From positions 43,724,398-43,788,397 of the forward strand of contig CM036756.1 in assembly GCA_020796225.1 (NCBI GenBank): a stretch of 64,000 nt of DNA. The letters run 5' to 3'. A program made the translations under genes and the position numbers. Shown here one piece after another: positions 43,810-55,134 of this stretch. Each line of letters begins with the position of its first letter. The stretch's first letter is position 1. Under the pieces are notes generated by a model, which was not told the DNA's origin, made no database searches, and was given only the letters and a program-made list of their open reading frames with translations. The stretch is from Arion vulgaris (lineage: Eukaryota > Mollusca > Gastropoda > Stylommatophora > Arionidae).

Positions 43810-44240
43810 GTTTATGGCTCGGAGAAGTGGCGAGTCACCCAAGTTCAATACAAATAAGATTCAGACATTTATCAACGAATATCTTTGGCGGATTCTCAGA
43901 CTGAGATGGTATGACAGTTGCAAACACGTACCTGTGAATAAGAACAGGACAGGAACCCATGATGACTCAGGTTATGATGAGAAAATGGCTATGGTTCGGG
44001 CATACTCTTCGGAAGACACAGTCGAGTGTTGCTAGACAAGCACTTGAGTGGAACCCTCAAGGAAAACAGAAAAGAGGACGTCCTAAACAGACCTGGAGAC
44101 GAAAGTTTCTTGAGGATGCTCGACTATCGTGGGAGACTATCAAGAAAACAGTCAGAGACCAGGAAAAATGACAAACAACTGTTGATGTCCTATGCTCCAC
44201 GAGGTGCGGAGAGGAATAAGTTAAGTCAAGTTGTTCAAAA
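43810..44240 (+). mobile_element. LINE C-terminal region
   Basis: The frames read NTNKIQTFINEYLWRILRLR plus WYD, then RKWLWFGHTLRKTQSSVARQ, ALEWNPQGKQKRGRPKQTWR and FLEDARLSWETIKKTVRDQE. This is a near-textbook RTE-type LINE C-terminus with one or two frameshifts. Confidence 0.9.
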
Positions 44241-44480
44241 GATTTTTCTGAGCAGAACTTTGCCACCCTAACAGTCCTTCGGAACTTTTATCTTCCTCGC
44301 AAAGATTCGATGTCTCGCCTATGCTGCCGTCATGCTGAAATCATCAGTCACACCTTCTCTGCAGTTTTCCTCTTTTCTTCTTTGCCGGGATGCTTCTTCC
44401 ATAATGGTCTTCTCCCGTCTATCGTGTCGTTTTTTATGTCCAAAATACCTAATTGTTCTCATTGTTATTTGTGGCATCAG
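44241..44480 (-). mobile_element. LINE 3' end fragment (minus)
   Basis: GAGCAGAACTTTGCCACCCT plus AACAGTCCTTCGGAAC is the reversed 3' end. Upstream on the minus strand, the pattern RTIRYFGHKK then REKTIMEEASRQRRKEE matches the copies at 48190 and 51855. It meets the plus-strand LINE end to end. Confidence 0.7.
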
Positions 44481-44795
44481 ATAGCAACAAAGAAAAGAAA
44501 AGTGAAACGTCTAAGAACATGCTTCTTTCATGTTTCAACAAGTTGATATGCACCATAAACCGTAACATAAGCATTACTGAACTAAACGGAATCTCAGAAA
44601 ATAAAGTGTTATAGAAACATTCTTAGAATATACTGTACAAGGTAGAGGAGGCTAAACACCAAAGACTGATAAAGAATCATACTTAGAACTGAACATTGGG
44701 AACATTAGTTCATAAGTAATATCACGTCTCGAAACTGATTAGTTTAGTCACATTAAATGTCACAGTGGTTTATGGAGAACAATACTGTGTGGAAC
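44481..44795. other. Unique spacer
   Basis: No supported features. Confidence 0.5.
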
Positions 44796-45085
44796 TTGCC
44801 TTCACTTGTCCAATCTTTACATATTCATAAAACTTAGTCGACTTGTCTGTTCTTTCAATCTTCTACATATGCATTAAATTTAGTCGATTGTCTTCTCTAC
44901 AATCTTCTACATATTCATCAAACGTCAGTCAAATTGCCTTCTCCATCCAATCTTTCAATATTCATCAAACCTAGTCGACTTGCTCTTCACTATCCAATCT
45001 TCATATTATGAAACTTTAGTCGAATTGCCCTTTCACATCAATCCTCTACATATTCATCAAATTTCATTCAAATTGTCAATTATTA
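44796..45085. repeat. Degenerate repeat of about 55-60 bp, five to six copies
   Basis: CTTCAATCTTCTACATATTC plus ATCAAACTTAGTCGACTTG recurs with many differences, as in an old array. The region 45086-45440 that follows shows nothing recognisable. Confidence 0.75.
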
Positions 45086-45444
45086 TCACAAAACATCTCA
45101 TTTGGTTTGTCCACTTTAATATCGCTGTAGATCTCACTGACACAGGGACTGTTATGTCCATAGAAAATACTTCTTCCCATAACTTTCTCAATTATTCGAA
45201 ACTAGTACTGTGTCCACTTGTTGCAACCTTTTGTGCTTTTTGAGTGAAACAACACTGCCTGTACATCTTTGAAAGCATCCGGTTATGTAAGTTGCTTCCT
45301 GTATCTGTAGCAGATGTTTGTGATCATTGAGCTGTCAGGAAGTTTTTATCTGTTTTCCGTCAAATGAAATTATAGTTAACTAGTCTGTCCACTTTGTTTT
45401 AGTAAAGTCGTCTTTGAGAAGTTCTAGTTGTTACGGTTGATTGT

Positions 45445-45605
45445 TAAAATTGTTGAAGAATGCAGTTTCGTTTGAATATCGTCTTGCACTATCGACATGT
45501 ACATTGGGATCCGATCTTTCGCAGTTTCTTCTAACACAGCGTCCAGCGACTGACCGTACTAGTTCGATTTTGATTGATGTACAAGCTGAATACTTGTTGC
45601 TGTGT
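45445..45605. mobile_element. Dispersed repeat, family O
   Basis: CAGCGACTGACCGTACTAGT and TCGATTTTGATTGATGTACA match 25505-25710. Confidence 0.5.
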
Positions 45606-45760
45606 GTTGCGGACGCAAGGAGATCAAAGAATAGTAACACTGCGATCTTCAAGGCATGTCGTAAGAGGGACGAGTAGGGCCTAGAGAAGCTACCTAGTAA
45701 ATAAATAGGTCGCAGAGTGTGTAACTGGTAACAATGAACAATCTTTAGTCTAGAGTCATA
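45606..45760 (+). mobile_element. Short retroelement, family C, 5' part
   Basis: GCAAGGAGATCAAAGAATAG, AAGGCATGTCGTAAGAGGGA and GTAACTGG.AACAATG are present. The 3' half is lost into satellite-like sequence. Confidence 0.68.
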
Positions 45761-45934
45761 TTGAAATTGTGTTTGTAAAGTTGTGTAATATATTAAAATG
45801 TTTTTGTAAAGTGTGTGATGTTTGGGAAAATGATGTTTCATGATGTTCCACATTTTCTGATGGTGTTGTGGTCTGAAAGTTGTTGTAAGTTATGAAACAT
45901 CCATGAGTATATGTTGTATTCTCTGATTTCTCTG

Positions 45935-46085
45935 ATAATGAGTCTATGCTACAAATATCTTCTAGTGCCCTACATCTTCTGAAACCTGCTTGATTTTCGT
46001 GTATTTCGTCTTTTAATTTTTATTCCATCCTCTTCATGATGATTCTTAATAGGATTTTACTGGCATGACTTATGAGGGCTCATCT
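45935..46085 (-). mobile_element. LINE reverse transcriptase fragment (N-terminal RT motifs)
   Basis: The minus strand gives ALISHASKILLRIIMKRME, then KLKDEIHENQAGFRRCRALE. This is the SHASK..LR ... QAGFR blocks of LINE reverse transcriptases, with one in-frame stop. The 32-bp array starts at its edge. Confidence 0.8.
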
Positions 46086-47728
46086 GTAAAGTTGTGTTTC
46101 ATATTGAAATGTTGTTAATAAAGTGTGTAGTATATTGAATTGTTGATTATAAAGTTGTGTAATATATTGAAATGTTGTTTTAAGTGTAAATATTGAAATG
46201 TTGTTTGTAAGTGTGTATGATATTGAAATGTTGTTGTAAAGTTGTGTAATATATTGAAATGTTGTTTGTAAAGTTGTGTAACATATTGAAATGTTTGTAA
46301 AGTTGTGTAACATATTGAAATGTTGTTTGTAAAGTTGTGTAACATATTGAAATGTTGTTTGTAAAGTTGTGTAACATATTGAAATGTTGTTTGTAAAGTT
46401 GTGTAACATATTGAAATGTTGTTTGTAAAGTTGTGTAATATATTGAAATGTTGTTTGTAAAGTTGTGTAACATATTGAAATGTTGTTAATAAAGTTGTGT
46501 AATATATTGAAATGTTGTTGTAAAGTTGTGTAACTATTGAAATGTTGTTTGTAAAGTTGTGTAAACATATTGAAATGTTGTTGTAAGTTGTGTAACATAT
46601 GAAATGTTGTTTGTAAAGTTGTGTATATATTGAAATGTTGTTTGTAAAGTTGTGTAACATATTGAAATGTTGTTTGTAAAGTTGTGTAACATATTGAAAT
46701 GTTGTTTGTAAATTGATGTTATGTAATATTGAAATGTTTGTAAAGTTGTGTAACATATTGAAATGTTGTTTGTAAAGTTGTGTAACATATTGAAATGTTG
46801 TTTGTAAAGTTGTGTATCATATTGAAATGTTTGCAAAGTTGTGTAACATATTGAAATGTTGTTTGTAAAGTTGTGTATGATATTGAAATGTTTGTAAAGT
46901 TGTGTAACATATTGAAATGTTGTTTGTAAAGTTTGTATCATATTGAAATGTTTGTAAAGTTGTGTAATATATTGAAATGTTGTTTATAAAGTTGTGTAAC
47001 ATATTGAAATGTTTGAAAGTTGTGTAACATATTGAAATGTTGTTTGTAAAGTTGTGTAACATATTTAAATGTTGTTTGTAAAGTTGTGTAACATATTGAA
47101 ATGTTGTTTGTAAAGTTGTGTATCATATTGAAATGTTTGTAAAGTTGTGTAATATATTGAAATGTTGTTTATAAAGTTGTGTATCATATTGAAATGTTTG
47201 TAAAGTTGTGTAATATATTGAAATGTTGTTTATAAAGTTGTGTAAATATATTTAAATGTTGTTTGTAAAGTTGTGTAACATATTGAAATGTTGTTTGTAA
47301 AGTTGTGTAACATATTGAAATGTTGTTTGTAAAGTTGTGTATGATATTGAAATGTTGTTTGTAAAGTTGTGTAACATATTGAAATGTTGTTTGTAAAGTT
47401 GTGTAACATATTGAAATGTTTGTAAAGTTGTGTAACATATTGAAATGATTGTAAAGTTGTGTAACATATTGAAATGTTGTTTGTAAAGTTGTGTAACATA
47501 TTGAAATGTTGTTTGTAAAGTTGTGTAACATATTGAAATGTTGTTTGTAAAGTTGTGTAACATATTGAAATGTTGTTTGTAAAGTTGTGTATGATATTGA
47601 AATGTTTGTAAAGTTGTGTAACATATTGAAATGATTGTAAAGTTGTGTAACATATTGAAATGTTGTTTGTAAAGTTGTGTAACATATTGAAATGTTGTTT
47701 GTAAAGTTGTGTAACATATTGAAACATA
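46086..47728. repeat. 32-bp minisatellite, about 52 copies, in HHEX intron 1
   Basis: TTGTGTAACATATTGAAATG plus TTGTTTGTAAAG repeats. Many units are shorter (28-29 bp, ATGTTTGTAAAG), and short units recur at semi-regular spacing. Outlying related units lie near 45765-45820. Confidence 0.97.
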
Positions 47729-47794
47729 CGCAGATATGAACTGTTTTAAAGAATGTAGTGACGTAAACAATATTCATGAGCTGCGTGTGACAGA

Positions 47795-47855
47795 AATTAA
47801 AGATTTATATGTGCTGATGTAAGGGAAATTAAAGATTTATATGTGCTGATGTGCA
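47795..47855. repeat. 28-bp tandem duplication
   Basis: GAAATTAAAGATTTATATGT plus GCTGATGT occurs twice. Confidence 0.9.
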
Positions 47856-48100
47856 CAGAATTAAGTCTGCTCAGACTGCACAGTATACATGCCAAACAGA
47901 AACACAGACTCCAGAGCACATCCTGCAGTCATGTCCATCATACATGCAGCAACGAAACGAAATATGGTCTCATGAACGAAGCTTACAGAGCAAACTATGT
48001 AGAACTCTCGCGGAACTGCAACTGATATGCAGCTTCCTAGAGACAACCCATCGTGGAATGACCATTTTGAAAGAATAGAAACACATGTTAATATTATGAA
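47850..48100 (+). mobile_element. LINE C-terminal zinc-knuckle region
   Basis: The frame reads MHRIKSAQTAQYTCQTETQT, then PEHILQSCPSYMQQRNEIWS and ELQLICSFLETTHRGM. The spacing C ... PEHILQ.CP is typical of the C-terminal region of CR1/Jockey-type LINEs. Confidence 0.82.
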
Positions 48101-48189
48101 GAAAACCAACAAATCGGAATCTACTACATCGGAAGTGGGGAAATCATTTTATTACTCGTACAAACCAGGGAAACGTGGTTTATATATTG

Positions 48190-48600
48190 TTAGGGCAACA
48201 CAATCATCATCAAATAATTTGTCCTGCACAGAATTTTGCCATTCTAACAGTCCTTCAGAATTTCTCTCTCTCGTAGGTCAGATGTTCGGCCGCTGGAGTC
48301 TGCCCTGCTTAAATCACGTTACATCCCTAGTCCATTTTCTACGTGGTCTTTCTCTTCTTCTCTTTGATGCGATACTTAAATTATCAGATACATTCTGAGT
48401 CCATCTTCTATGTAGTCCTTCCACGTCTTCTCCTTGGCAGGATGCCACCTTCCATTAACGTCTTCTCCAATCTTTCGTATCTTTTTATATGTCCAAAATA
48501 CTTCAATTTTCTCATTCATATTTGTAACATCGGCCAGTTTTCTTTGATTTTGAGCCACACAATACACAACGTCAAGGCACGAAAGTAATCATAATTTAAA
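48190..48600 (-). mobile_element. LINE C-terminal fragment (minus)
   Basis: The minus strand gives DVTNMNEKIEVFWTYKKIRK, then RPRRKWTRDVT, and the 3' end with GGCAAAATTCTGTGCAGGAC. It belongs to the same family as 44241 and 51855. Confidence 0.72.
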
Positions 48601-48639
48601 AACTTGAGACATAAATATAAAGCAGAAGAAAATCATAGT

Positions 48640-49015
48640 TGTAGCAGTTTGAATGCAAGTGCTACAGAAGAATACTTAGAAGAATATCATGGATAGAGAA
48701 AAGAACAAATTGCTTCTGTTCTGCAACAGCTTGATATTTAAGTGAGTTGGCTATTAAAGAGCATAACATCAAGGAAATTTAAATATTGTAGACACATCAA
48801 ACAGCAAGAGTACCTAGAGAAGATAATTTGATATGGAATAGTACCTGGAAAAGGAATGAGAGGAAGACCTAGAAGACGATAGGTGCAAGATGTCACTGAC
48901 GATCTGAGAATGAGTGATACTGATACAGATCAACTTGCACAGAATAGAGAGTTTTTCAGGACTGATGTCATGGGAATCAAGCTCCGGAAGGGACAAGCTA
49001 CCTGATGATGATGAT
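48640..49015 (+). mobile_element. LINE C-terminal fragment with (GAT)n tail
   Basis: The frame reads YLEKIIWYGIVPGKGMRGRP plus RRR, a stop, then VQDVTDDLRMSDTDTDQLAQ and REFFRTDVMGIKLRKGQAT. It ends GATGATGATGATT. Confidence 0.85.
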
Positions 49016-49611
49016 TAGCAGTTCGAATTAATGCTGCACTTGAGAACAAGTAGTTTGTATGATGGTATCAAAGCTCAAACAGTTGCGGTCTCTAGTTTTA
49101 GATTTGTCACTGCTTGTTCACTATATACCATTACCGTTCATGTATTGCTAGATACGAGTAGGCCGCAACTATACTAACGTTAAAAAGGAATAAAATATGA
49201 TAGCTTTACTACTCATTTTGGCATGGGATTTATATAAGAAACTCTTTTCACCGTAACGGCTCTCATGTCGACCCAGTTTCATTTGGGTACCAGAGAAACA
49301 CAGGACAGTAAAGGTTGCCGGCGTGACGAAGGTCAAAGAAAAATATGGGCCTAACATCGTATTCTTCAATATGCCTAATGGTATTGAAATGGGATCTTCC
49401 AATATCATGCTCAATGTTTCTTAAATGTCCTGTTGCCAACGTCGTCTTATTCATCCCTGCATCGTTTTCTAAAAATCATTTCATTTTTTTTTATTTCTTT
49501 AAACCATACTGACATTTAATATGACCAAAATATTTTAGTTTCCATTACATGATTTTGTTTATAAGTCAATATTCTTCCATATTCAGGTCTACTAGACTGA
49601 CCGTGTTTTTA

Positions 49612-49650
<39 letters not shown>
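49016..49650. other. Spacer with SINE J fragment and (CT)n tract
   Basis: GTCGACCCAGTTTCATTTGG plus GTACCAG and CCGGCGTGACGAAGGTCAAA (49267-49370) are family J. A (CT)n of about 18 repeats lies at 49616-49652. No gene was seen. Confidence 0.6.
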
Positions 49651-49654
<4 letters not shown>

Positions 49655-49734
49655 TTCTAAACAGGTTTTTCAGAACCATTATGTTTCAAAAGTCTAAATA
49701 AAATATGAAACTGCAAGTCATAAAGTATTAAAAC

Positions 49735-50197
49735 TAAATTACGAACTTTCAATTCAAATGTTGTATCTATCCTAACAAATGCCAGCGAGAGTTGGAAAAT
49801 GACTAAAGATTTAGAAAGCAAGTTGAATGCATTTGAAAATAGATGTCTGCAAAAATAATGAACATAAAATGGAACGAATTCAGGAGAAGTGATGAAATCA
49901 GAGATATGTCTGGTCAACCACTTGTGACAACTGTTATAAGAAAGAGAAGATGGAGATATGTTGGACACCACCTTGAGGAGAAATGATCAACGAATATCAA
50001 AGCAGGCATTGAAGTGCGATGCAAAGATTTCAAGAAAGAGAGGACGACCTAAGTAGACCCTGAAACGAACTTTGCTGAGAGAGGCAAGAAATATTGGTCT
50101 CAGTTTAATGGAGGAGATTGAGCGAGTTGTCCAGGATAGAGTTGTATGGAGAAATTGCTTGCAGGCCCTATGTAACGTATTACGGTACGAGAGGAAT

Positions 50198-50200
<3 letters not shown>
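49735..50200 (+). mobile_element. LINE C-terminal fragment
   Basis: SNVVSILTNASESWKMTKDL, ESKLNAFENRCLQK, SRKRGRPK, LLREARNIGLSLMEEIERVV and QDRVVWRNCLQALCNVLRYE are in order with stops and shifts. It belongs to the same family as 6180-6665 (minus). Confidence 0.85.

Positions 50201-50232
<32 letters not shown>
50197..50232. repeat. (TA)n microsatellite at a LINE 3' end
   Basis: About 17 TA repeats begin right after the LINE 3' end (GAGAGGAATTATTATATATA). Nothing was recognised in 50233-50665. Confidence 0.9.
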
Positions 50233-50236
<4 letters not shown>

Positions 50237-50664
50237 CTTCTACGTTGTATAGGTCAGGTACTCGAACAATATATAATTATTTCCAACCAACTTAAAAAAT
50301 ATGAAACATCCGCCTGCATGGTCCGCCATTGAAATATACGCTCTACCGGACATGGTACAACAGAAGGTTTTCAGTTTTTACACTGCATGACGTTGTAAGA
50401 AATTAACTTCTTGTACCAAAATTATATCAGTTTAGTTTCTTATGTCGACATTCTTAACCCGTATCAGGCGATGTCAGTCGTGCAAGATTTCATATTTTAA
50501 TTGTATTCGGAAGCATCTCTGATCTTTGAGTGTGACCAAACGGTTGCCACTTACAAGATCCGGATGTCAATGACTTGCGTACTGAACGTCGTGAGTCGTA
50601 TTAGATTTACGATTAGCTCGGTTGTTTATTTAAAGTGATGTTATCTCTTTAGTACAATCAGCAT

Positions 50665-50785
50665 AGATTTCTCTATCTCTCTCGCCCCCCTCTCTCTCGC
50701 TCTCTCTCCTCGCCTCTCTCTCTCTCGCTTCTCTCTCTCTCTCGCCTCTCTCCGCTTTCTCTCTCGCTCTCTCTCTCTCTCTCGA
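50665..50785. repeat. CT-rich microsatellite (CTCTCTCGC type)
   Basis: Mixed CTCTCTCGCC and CTCTCTCT runs, at the tail of the adjacent E element. Confidence 0.92.
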
Positions 50786-51745
50786 TCATTTTTTTGACCA
50801 TTTTGATCATTCTTATTGTGATATATAAACAGCCTTTGCCAAGAACGTTTTTCACGTCACAATCTTCAGTACCATTTGGAGCTCTAGTGCTTATCCTTCG
50901 GTGATGTGTCCGATTTCAACCAGCGTTTTCTGGGTTCGCTCTCCGTCAGCCTTTGGCTGTCCCAGCCGACCTGCAAGGCAGCAGGTTGCTATTTTCTTGT
51001 AGGGTAGCGACCCTTAGACGACCTACCCTCCCGGGTTGTTGAGCGTCATCTGCCCAGGTTATCGGTCTTTATTTGACTACTTGGTTGCCTACCGTCCTAT
51101 ATTATGTACGGTTTGCTCCGCTAGCCTTTGATTGTCCCTAATCTAACTACAAGGCAAAAGTGATTCCCTGCGAGCGGAAATGCGCGCTGGGTTCAAGCCT
51201 CTGTTGGGCTTTCCAGTTTTTCTGCACATTTGGGTGGTCCGCTAGCCCTTACGCCGCCACGCCCTTCGTCGCTTCACCATCAGCGCCGTGCACGTCTGTT
51301 CCACCGGTGGGCCTACCCGTGCATCGTCCGCATGCGTGTTCCCTCTGCTTTGGAGCCTGCTCACCGTGCCTATTGGTTCTCACCGTGCTCACATTTACTA
51401 TGGACATTCCACTCAATTCGGACCCCCACCTCAGGGCTCCGAGTTTCACCCAACGTGGACCCCCGTCTCTTCTCTTGATGCACCCCTCATCCCTTGATGT
51501 TTATCCATTCGGCTTTTTCCCATCGGCTGGGAGAGACGTGCATTAATAGTCACTCTGGAATTCCGCTCGTCGTGTTGATCTCATCTAACGTGGCTACGTC
51601 TGCGTCACTACCCGTACCAGAGCAGCTCTCCATCGACCCCTACCCGCTTAGCCAGACAGGAACCAATGTCTGTTTCCAGGGAGGTGGGGTAGGATCTTGA
51701 TTAGTGCCAGCTCACTAATCCTGGTGCGACGTTATCCCTATGCAC
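50786..51745 (-). mobile_element. GC-rich interspersed element, family E
   Basis: Same block order as 9127-10580: CATTCTTATTGTGATATATA, CTTTGCCAAGAACG, CCTCAGGGCTCCGAGTTTCA, GATGCACCCCTCATCC, GTCTGTTTCCAGGGAGG. It is shorter than the first copy. No long conserved open frame is present. Confidence 0.65.
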
Positions 51746-51854
51746 CTTTGACCTCAGAATAGATCTTATACCACTATACTAGATCATTTTTTTCTAAATT
51801 ACTGTAGCCTTTTAGACCATATGGTATGAAGTCAGTTTATATTTCTAGGCTCTA

Positions 51855-52285
51855 TTTTGCAGGAACTATCCAGAAAGAACTCAAATAAGAAAATTGATGC
51901 ACAAATAAAAAGAAATTGTATTGACATAAAGACACAGACTGGAAGACCAAAGGTAGAGCGTGCAGCAAAAGAAGAAGAGAAGACCATCATGGTAGAGGTC
52001 CAGCAAAAGAGAAGAAGACCATTGTGGAGGGGCCAAAAAAAAGACCACATGGTAGAGGCGCCGGCAAGAAGAAAGACCATCATGGTAGCGCCGGCAAAAG
52101 AGAGAAGACCATCATGGTAGGAGGCGTGCCGGCAAAGAGAAGAAGAGGAAGACCACAGATAAGATGGATTCAGGATATAACTAATGGTTTGAACGAGGCA
52201 GAACATCTGGCCTATGAGAGAGAGAAATTCCAGAGGACTGTTGGGGTGGCAAAGTTCTGCTCAGGACAAGCTATTTGATGATGAG
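51855..52285 (+). mobile_element. LINE C-terminal fragment with internal 30-35 bp duplications
   Basis: The last part reads KRRRGRPQIRWIQDITNGLN, then EAEHLAYEREKFQRTVGVAK and FCSGQAI before the (GAT)n tail. Upstream, AGAAGACCATCATGGTAGAG-like units recur four to five times, a local tandem growth of the GRP-coding stretch. Confidence 0.82.
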
Positions 52286-52790
52286 GATGAGTTGTAGCAG
52301 TAGTGGTAATATTAATATTAGTAGATGTTGTACTAGTAGTAATATTGTTATTATTATTATTATAGTAGTAGTAGTAGTGGTAGTGGCGGTGGTGGTGGAG
52401 GCGGCGGTGGTGGCGATAGTGGTGGTAGTGACGGTAGTGGCGGTAGTAGTAGTTGTAGTAGTAGTAGTAGTAGTTGTTGTTGTTGTTGTAGCAGTTGTAG
52501 TAGTAGTAGTTGTTGTTGTTGTAGTTGTAGTAGTAGTATTTGTTGTTGTAGTAGTAGTAGTAGTTGTAGTAGTAGTAGTAGTAGTAGTTGTTGTTGTTGT
52601 TGTAGTTGTAGTAGTAGTTGTAGTAGTAGTAGTGGTAATATTAGTAGATGGTGTACTAGTAGTAATATTGTTATTAGTAATTTTATTATTATTAGTATTA
52701 TTATTATAGTAGTAGTAGTAGTAATAATAAAAATAGTATTACCAGTTGTAGCAGTAGCAATATTATTATAATAGTAGTAGTAGTAATAGT
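52286..52790. repeat. Trinucleotide tract (TAG/TTG/TGG/ATT) grown from a LINE tail
   Basis: Starts inside GATGATGAGGATGAGTTGTA, the LINE tail, and continues for about 500 bp as TAG-based triplets. Poly-Val and poly-Leu open frames on the two strands are artefacts. Confidence 0.95.
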
Positions 52791-53190
52791 AATAATACAA
52801 ATATGCAACTAACAGTTGAAGCAGCAACAATATTACAAATATGCAACTAACAGTTGTAGCAGCAACAATATTACAAATATGCAACTAACAGTTGTAGCAG
52901 TAACAATATTACAAATATGCAACTAACAGTTGTAGCAGTAGCAATATTACAAATATGCAACTAACAGTTGTAGCAGTAGCAATATTACAAATATGCAACT
53001 AACAGTTGTAGCAGTAGTAATATTAATAATATTGCAAATATGCAACTAACAGTTGTAGCAGTAGTAATATTACAAATATGCAACTAACAGTTGTAGCAGT
53101 AGCAATATTATTATTATAATAGTAGTAGTAGTAGTAATAATACAAATATGCAACTAACAGTTGTAGCAGTAGCAATATTATTATTAATAA
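52791..53190. repeat. 38-bp minisatellite, about nine copies
   Basis: CAATATTACAAATATGCAAC plus TAACAGTTGTAGCAGTAG repeats. Some units hold extra ATTATTATAATAGTAGTAG triplet blocks, so it evolved from the triplet tract. Confidence 0.94.
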
Positions 53191-53194
53191 TAAT

Positions 53195-53455
53195 CGCCCG
53201 TGTGGTGCCGGCCCACAAGGGAAGCAAAGAATAGTACCACTGCAACCTACAATGCATGTCGTAAGAGGCAGCTGATGTAGACCCTAGGGATGCTACCCTA
53301 GTAAATAAAAAGCAGAGCAGAAATCGGTTTTGCTTTCCTACTTGTATGCGCATAACTGGCACAATGTACAATTGCTCTTAGGCTCAGATCACATACAAAT
53401 AACACAGAGTGGTTGACAAGTGGTCGATATGGAGCGTTTGAAGAAGAAGAAGAAG
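53195..53455 (+). mobile_element. Short retroelement, family C
   Basis: CGTGTGGTGCCGGCCCACAA, AAAGAATAGTACCACTGCAA, GCATGTCGTAAGAGGCAGCT, GCGCATAACTGGCACAATGT, and the tail GAAGAAGAAGAAGAG. The element is complete end to end. Confidence 0.84.
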
Positions 53456-53459
53456 AGTA

Positions 53460-53840
53460 ATAATAGTAATAATAATTCCTCTCGTATCATTATACGTTAC
53501 ATAGGGCCTGCAAGCAATTTCTCCATACCGCTCTTTTTGGGCAACTCACTCAATCTCTTCCATGGAACCGAGGCCAATATTTCTTGCCTCTCTCAACCAA
53601 GTTCATTCAGGGTCTCCTTAGGTCGTCCTCTCTTTCTTGAACCCTTTGCATCCTACTTCAATGCCTGCTTTGATATTCGTTGATCATTTCTTCTCAAAGT
53701 GTGTCCAACATATCTCCATCTTCTCTGTCTTATACCAGTTGTCACTAGTGGTTGACCAGACATTTCTTTGATTTCATCACTTCTCCTGAATTCGTTCCAT
53801 TTTATGTTCATTATTTTCGCAGACATCTATTATTATTAGC
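53460..53840 (-). mobile_element. LINE C-terminal fragment (minus)
   Basis: Homologous to 6180-6665: CCTCTCGTATCATTATACGT, CATAGGGCCTGCAAGCAATT, TCCTTAGGTCGTCCTCTCTT, GAATTCGTTCCATTTTATGT. The minus translation includes KRGRPKET and FENRCLR-type residues. Confidence 0.8.
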
Positions 53841-53904
53841 GTAGTAGAAATTATTGTTAGCGTTGTTTTAGCTTGTAGTGGTAAATTGTACTGGTGATAG
53901 TAGC

Positions 53905-54230
53905 AGTCGCCTGAGGAGTTTACGGGGCCCAAATTAGGGGGTTAAAGAATAGAACCACTTTTACCTGCCACGAATGTCGTAAGAGACTATTAAGAAAGTT
54001 GGTGGCAGGGTTAGCTACCCCAACCCGAAAACATTAGATAGCTACAGAAACAACAGCCAAGAAAATGATAGCTCGCCACCTAGGGAAGAAGAAGTATCCT
54101 GCAAGGAGGGACTCATGGCAAGAAAGTGGGGAGAGAGTAGAGAGATGTCGAAAGGATGTCTTTGGATAGGCGGGAGTGGACCTTGGTTGAAGACCTGTGC
54201 CTCGATAGGGGTGAAGATTGAAGAAGTAGT
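53905..54230 (+). mobile_element. Internally deleted LINE, family D 5' end with a second 3' end
   Basis: CGCCTGAGGAGTTTACGGGG opens it, and AAAGAATAGAACCACTTTTA with GAATGTCGTAAGAGACTATT is the module. The 3' part (CATAGCTCGCC-like block, ATGTCGAAAGGATGTCTTTG, GGATAGGCGGGAGTGGACCT) matches 55345-55735 and not the D copies at 12286 and 19302. The tail is GAAGATTGAAGAAG. Confidence 0.72.
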
Positions 54231-54500
54231 AGTAGCTGTAGTAGTAGTGCTAGTTCAAGTGGTAGTAGTAGTGCTAGTGCTAGTTCAAGTAGTAGTAGTA
54301 GCGGTAGCAGTAGTGCTAGTGCTAGTTCAAGTGGTAGTAGTAGCTGTAGTAGTAGTGCTAGTGTTGGTTCAAGTGATAGTAGCAGTAGTGCTAGTTCTAG
54401 TTCAAGTGGTAGTAGTAGCTGTAGTAGTAGTGCTAGTGTTGGTTCAAGTGATAGTAGCAGTAGTGCTAGTTCTAGTTCAAGTGGTAGTAGTAGGATCAAT
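54220..54500. repeat. Triplet tract with 75-bp higher-order repeat
   Basis: TAG/CTG/TTC triplets follow the LINE tail. A 75-bp block starting CTGTAGTAGTAGTGCTAGTG occurs twice (54344 and 54419). Confidence 0.92.
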
Positions 54501-54824
54501 AGTCTTCATCTTGTATGATTGACTGTAAGATATTATATCCACGATGAAAAGAGTTTCATGTAACCCTCAACTATGTCTATGAAAGTATTTCTTGCAAGTT
54601 ATTCTCGTTTGCGAGATTTTCTTCATTCAGCTAACGATTGTTTAGGGCACATCCTCATTTTCTCTACCTATCTATCTATCTATTCTCTTATCCTATTTTG
54701 TCTTTCAGTGTCAGGACGAAAAATGAGACACCTGGGCAGAGTCTCTCTATACGCCTTGTCTTTCTTTATCTTAGCCAATCATGATTTGCCTCACAGCTTC
54801 AGAGTAAGAAGAAATTTCTAGCAC
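54501..54824. other. Unique spacer
   Basis: No supported gene. A short (CTAT)n lies near 54667-54682. Confidence 0.5.
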
Positions 54825-55130
54825 GGGCTTTTGTGTGTGCTTCATAAATAGTGTCTTTCGTCGGCTCTGTTATCTCTTAGGTCCACCTTTTGCGTTGCCG
54901 GTCTTTTGCTTTGTATCCACTGTATCAGGGTAACATTGGCTCTGTGACGCACTGCCTATTGGTAATCTGCCTATGTGGCCGAACCATTTAATCTGTTGCT
55001 TCTTGTTAAAGTTCAGTACTGATGTTGTACCCACTTTTTTATGATGTCTTCATTTCTAAGCCGGTCTCTTCTTGTTACTCCCAGCATTCTACGTAGACAA
55101 TGCATCTCTGTTGTGACACTTTATTTTCTT
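54825..55130 (-). mobile_element. LINE C-terminal fragment (minus), empty-site relative of 19211-20062
   Basis: The minus strand reads TEMHCLRRMLGVTRRDRLRN plus EDIIKKWVQ, then QQIKWFGHIGRLP. It contains ATCCACTGTATCAGGG, where the copy at 19292 holds the D insertion. Confidence 0.78.
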
Positions 55131-55134
55131 TAAG

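Noticed and set aside
46080..47777. Open frames of up to 213 codons in the 32-bp array
   Set aside because: They are periodic translation of the satellite, seen in several frames.
52275..52884. Poly-Val and poly-Leu open frames
   Set aside because: Translation of a TAG/TTG triplet tract, the same on both strands.
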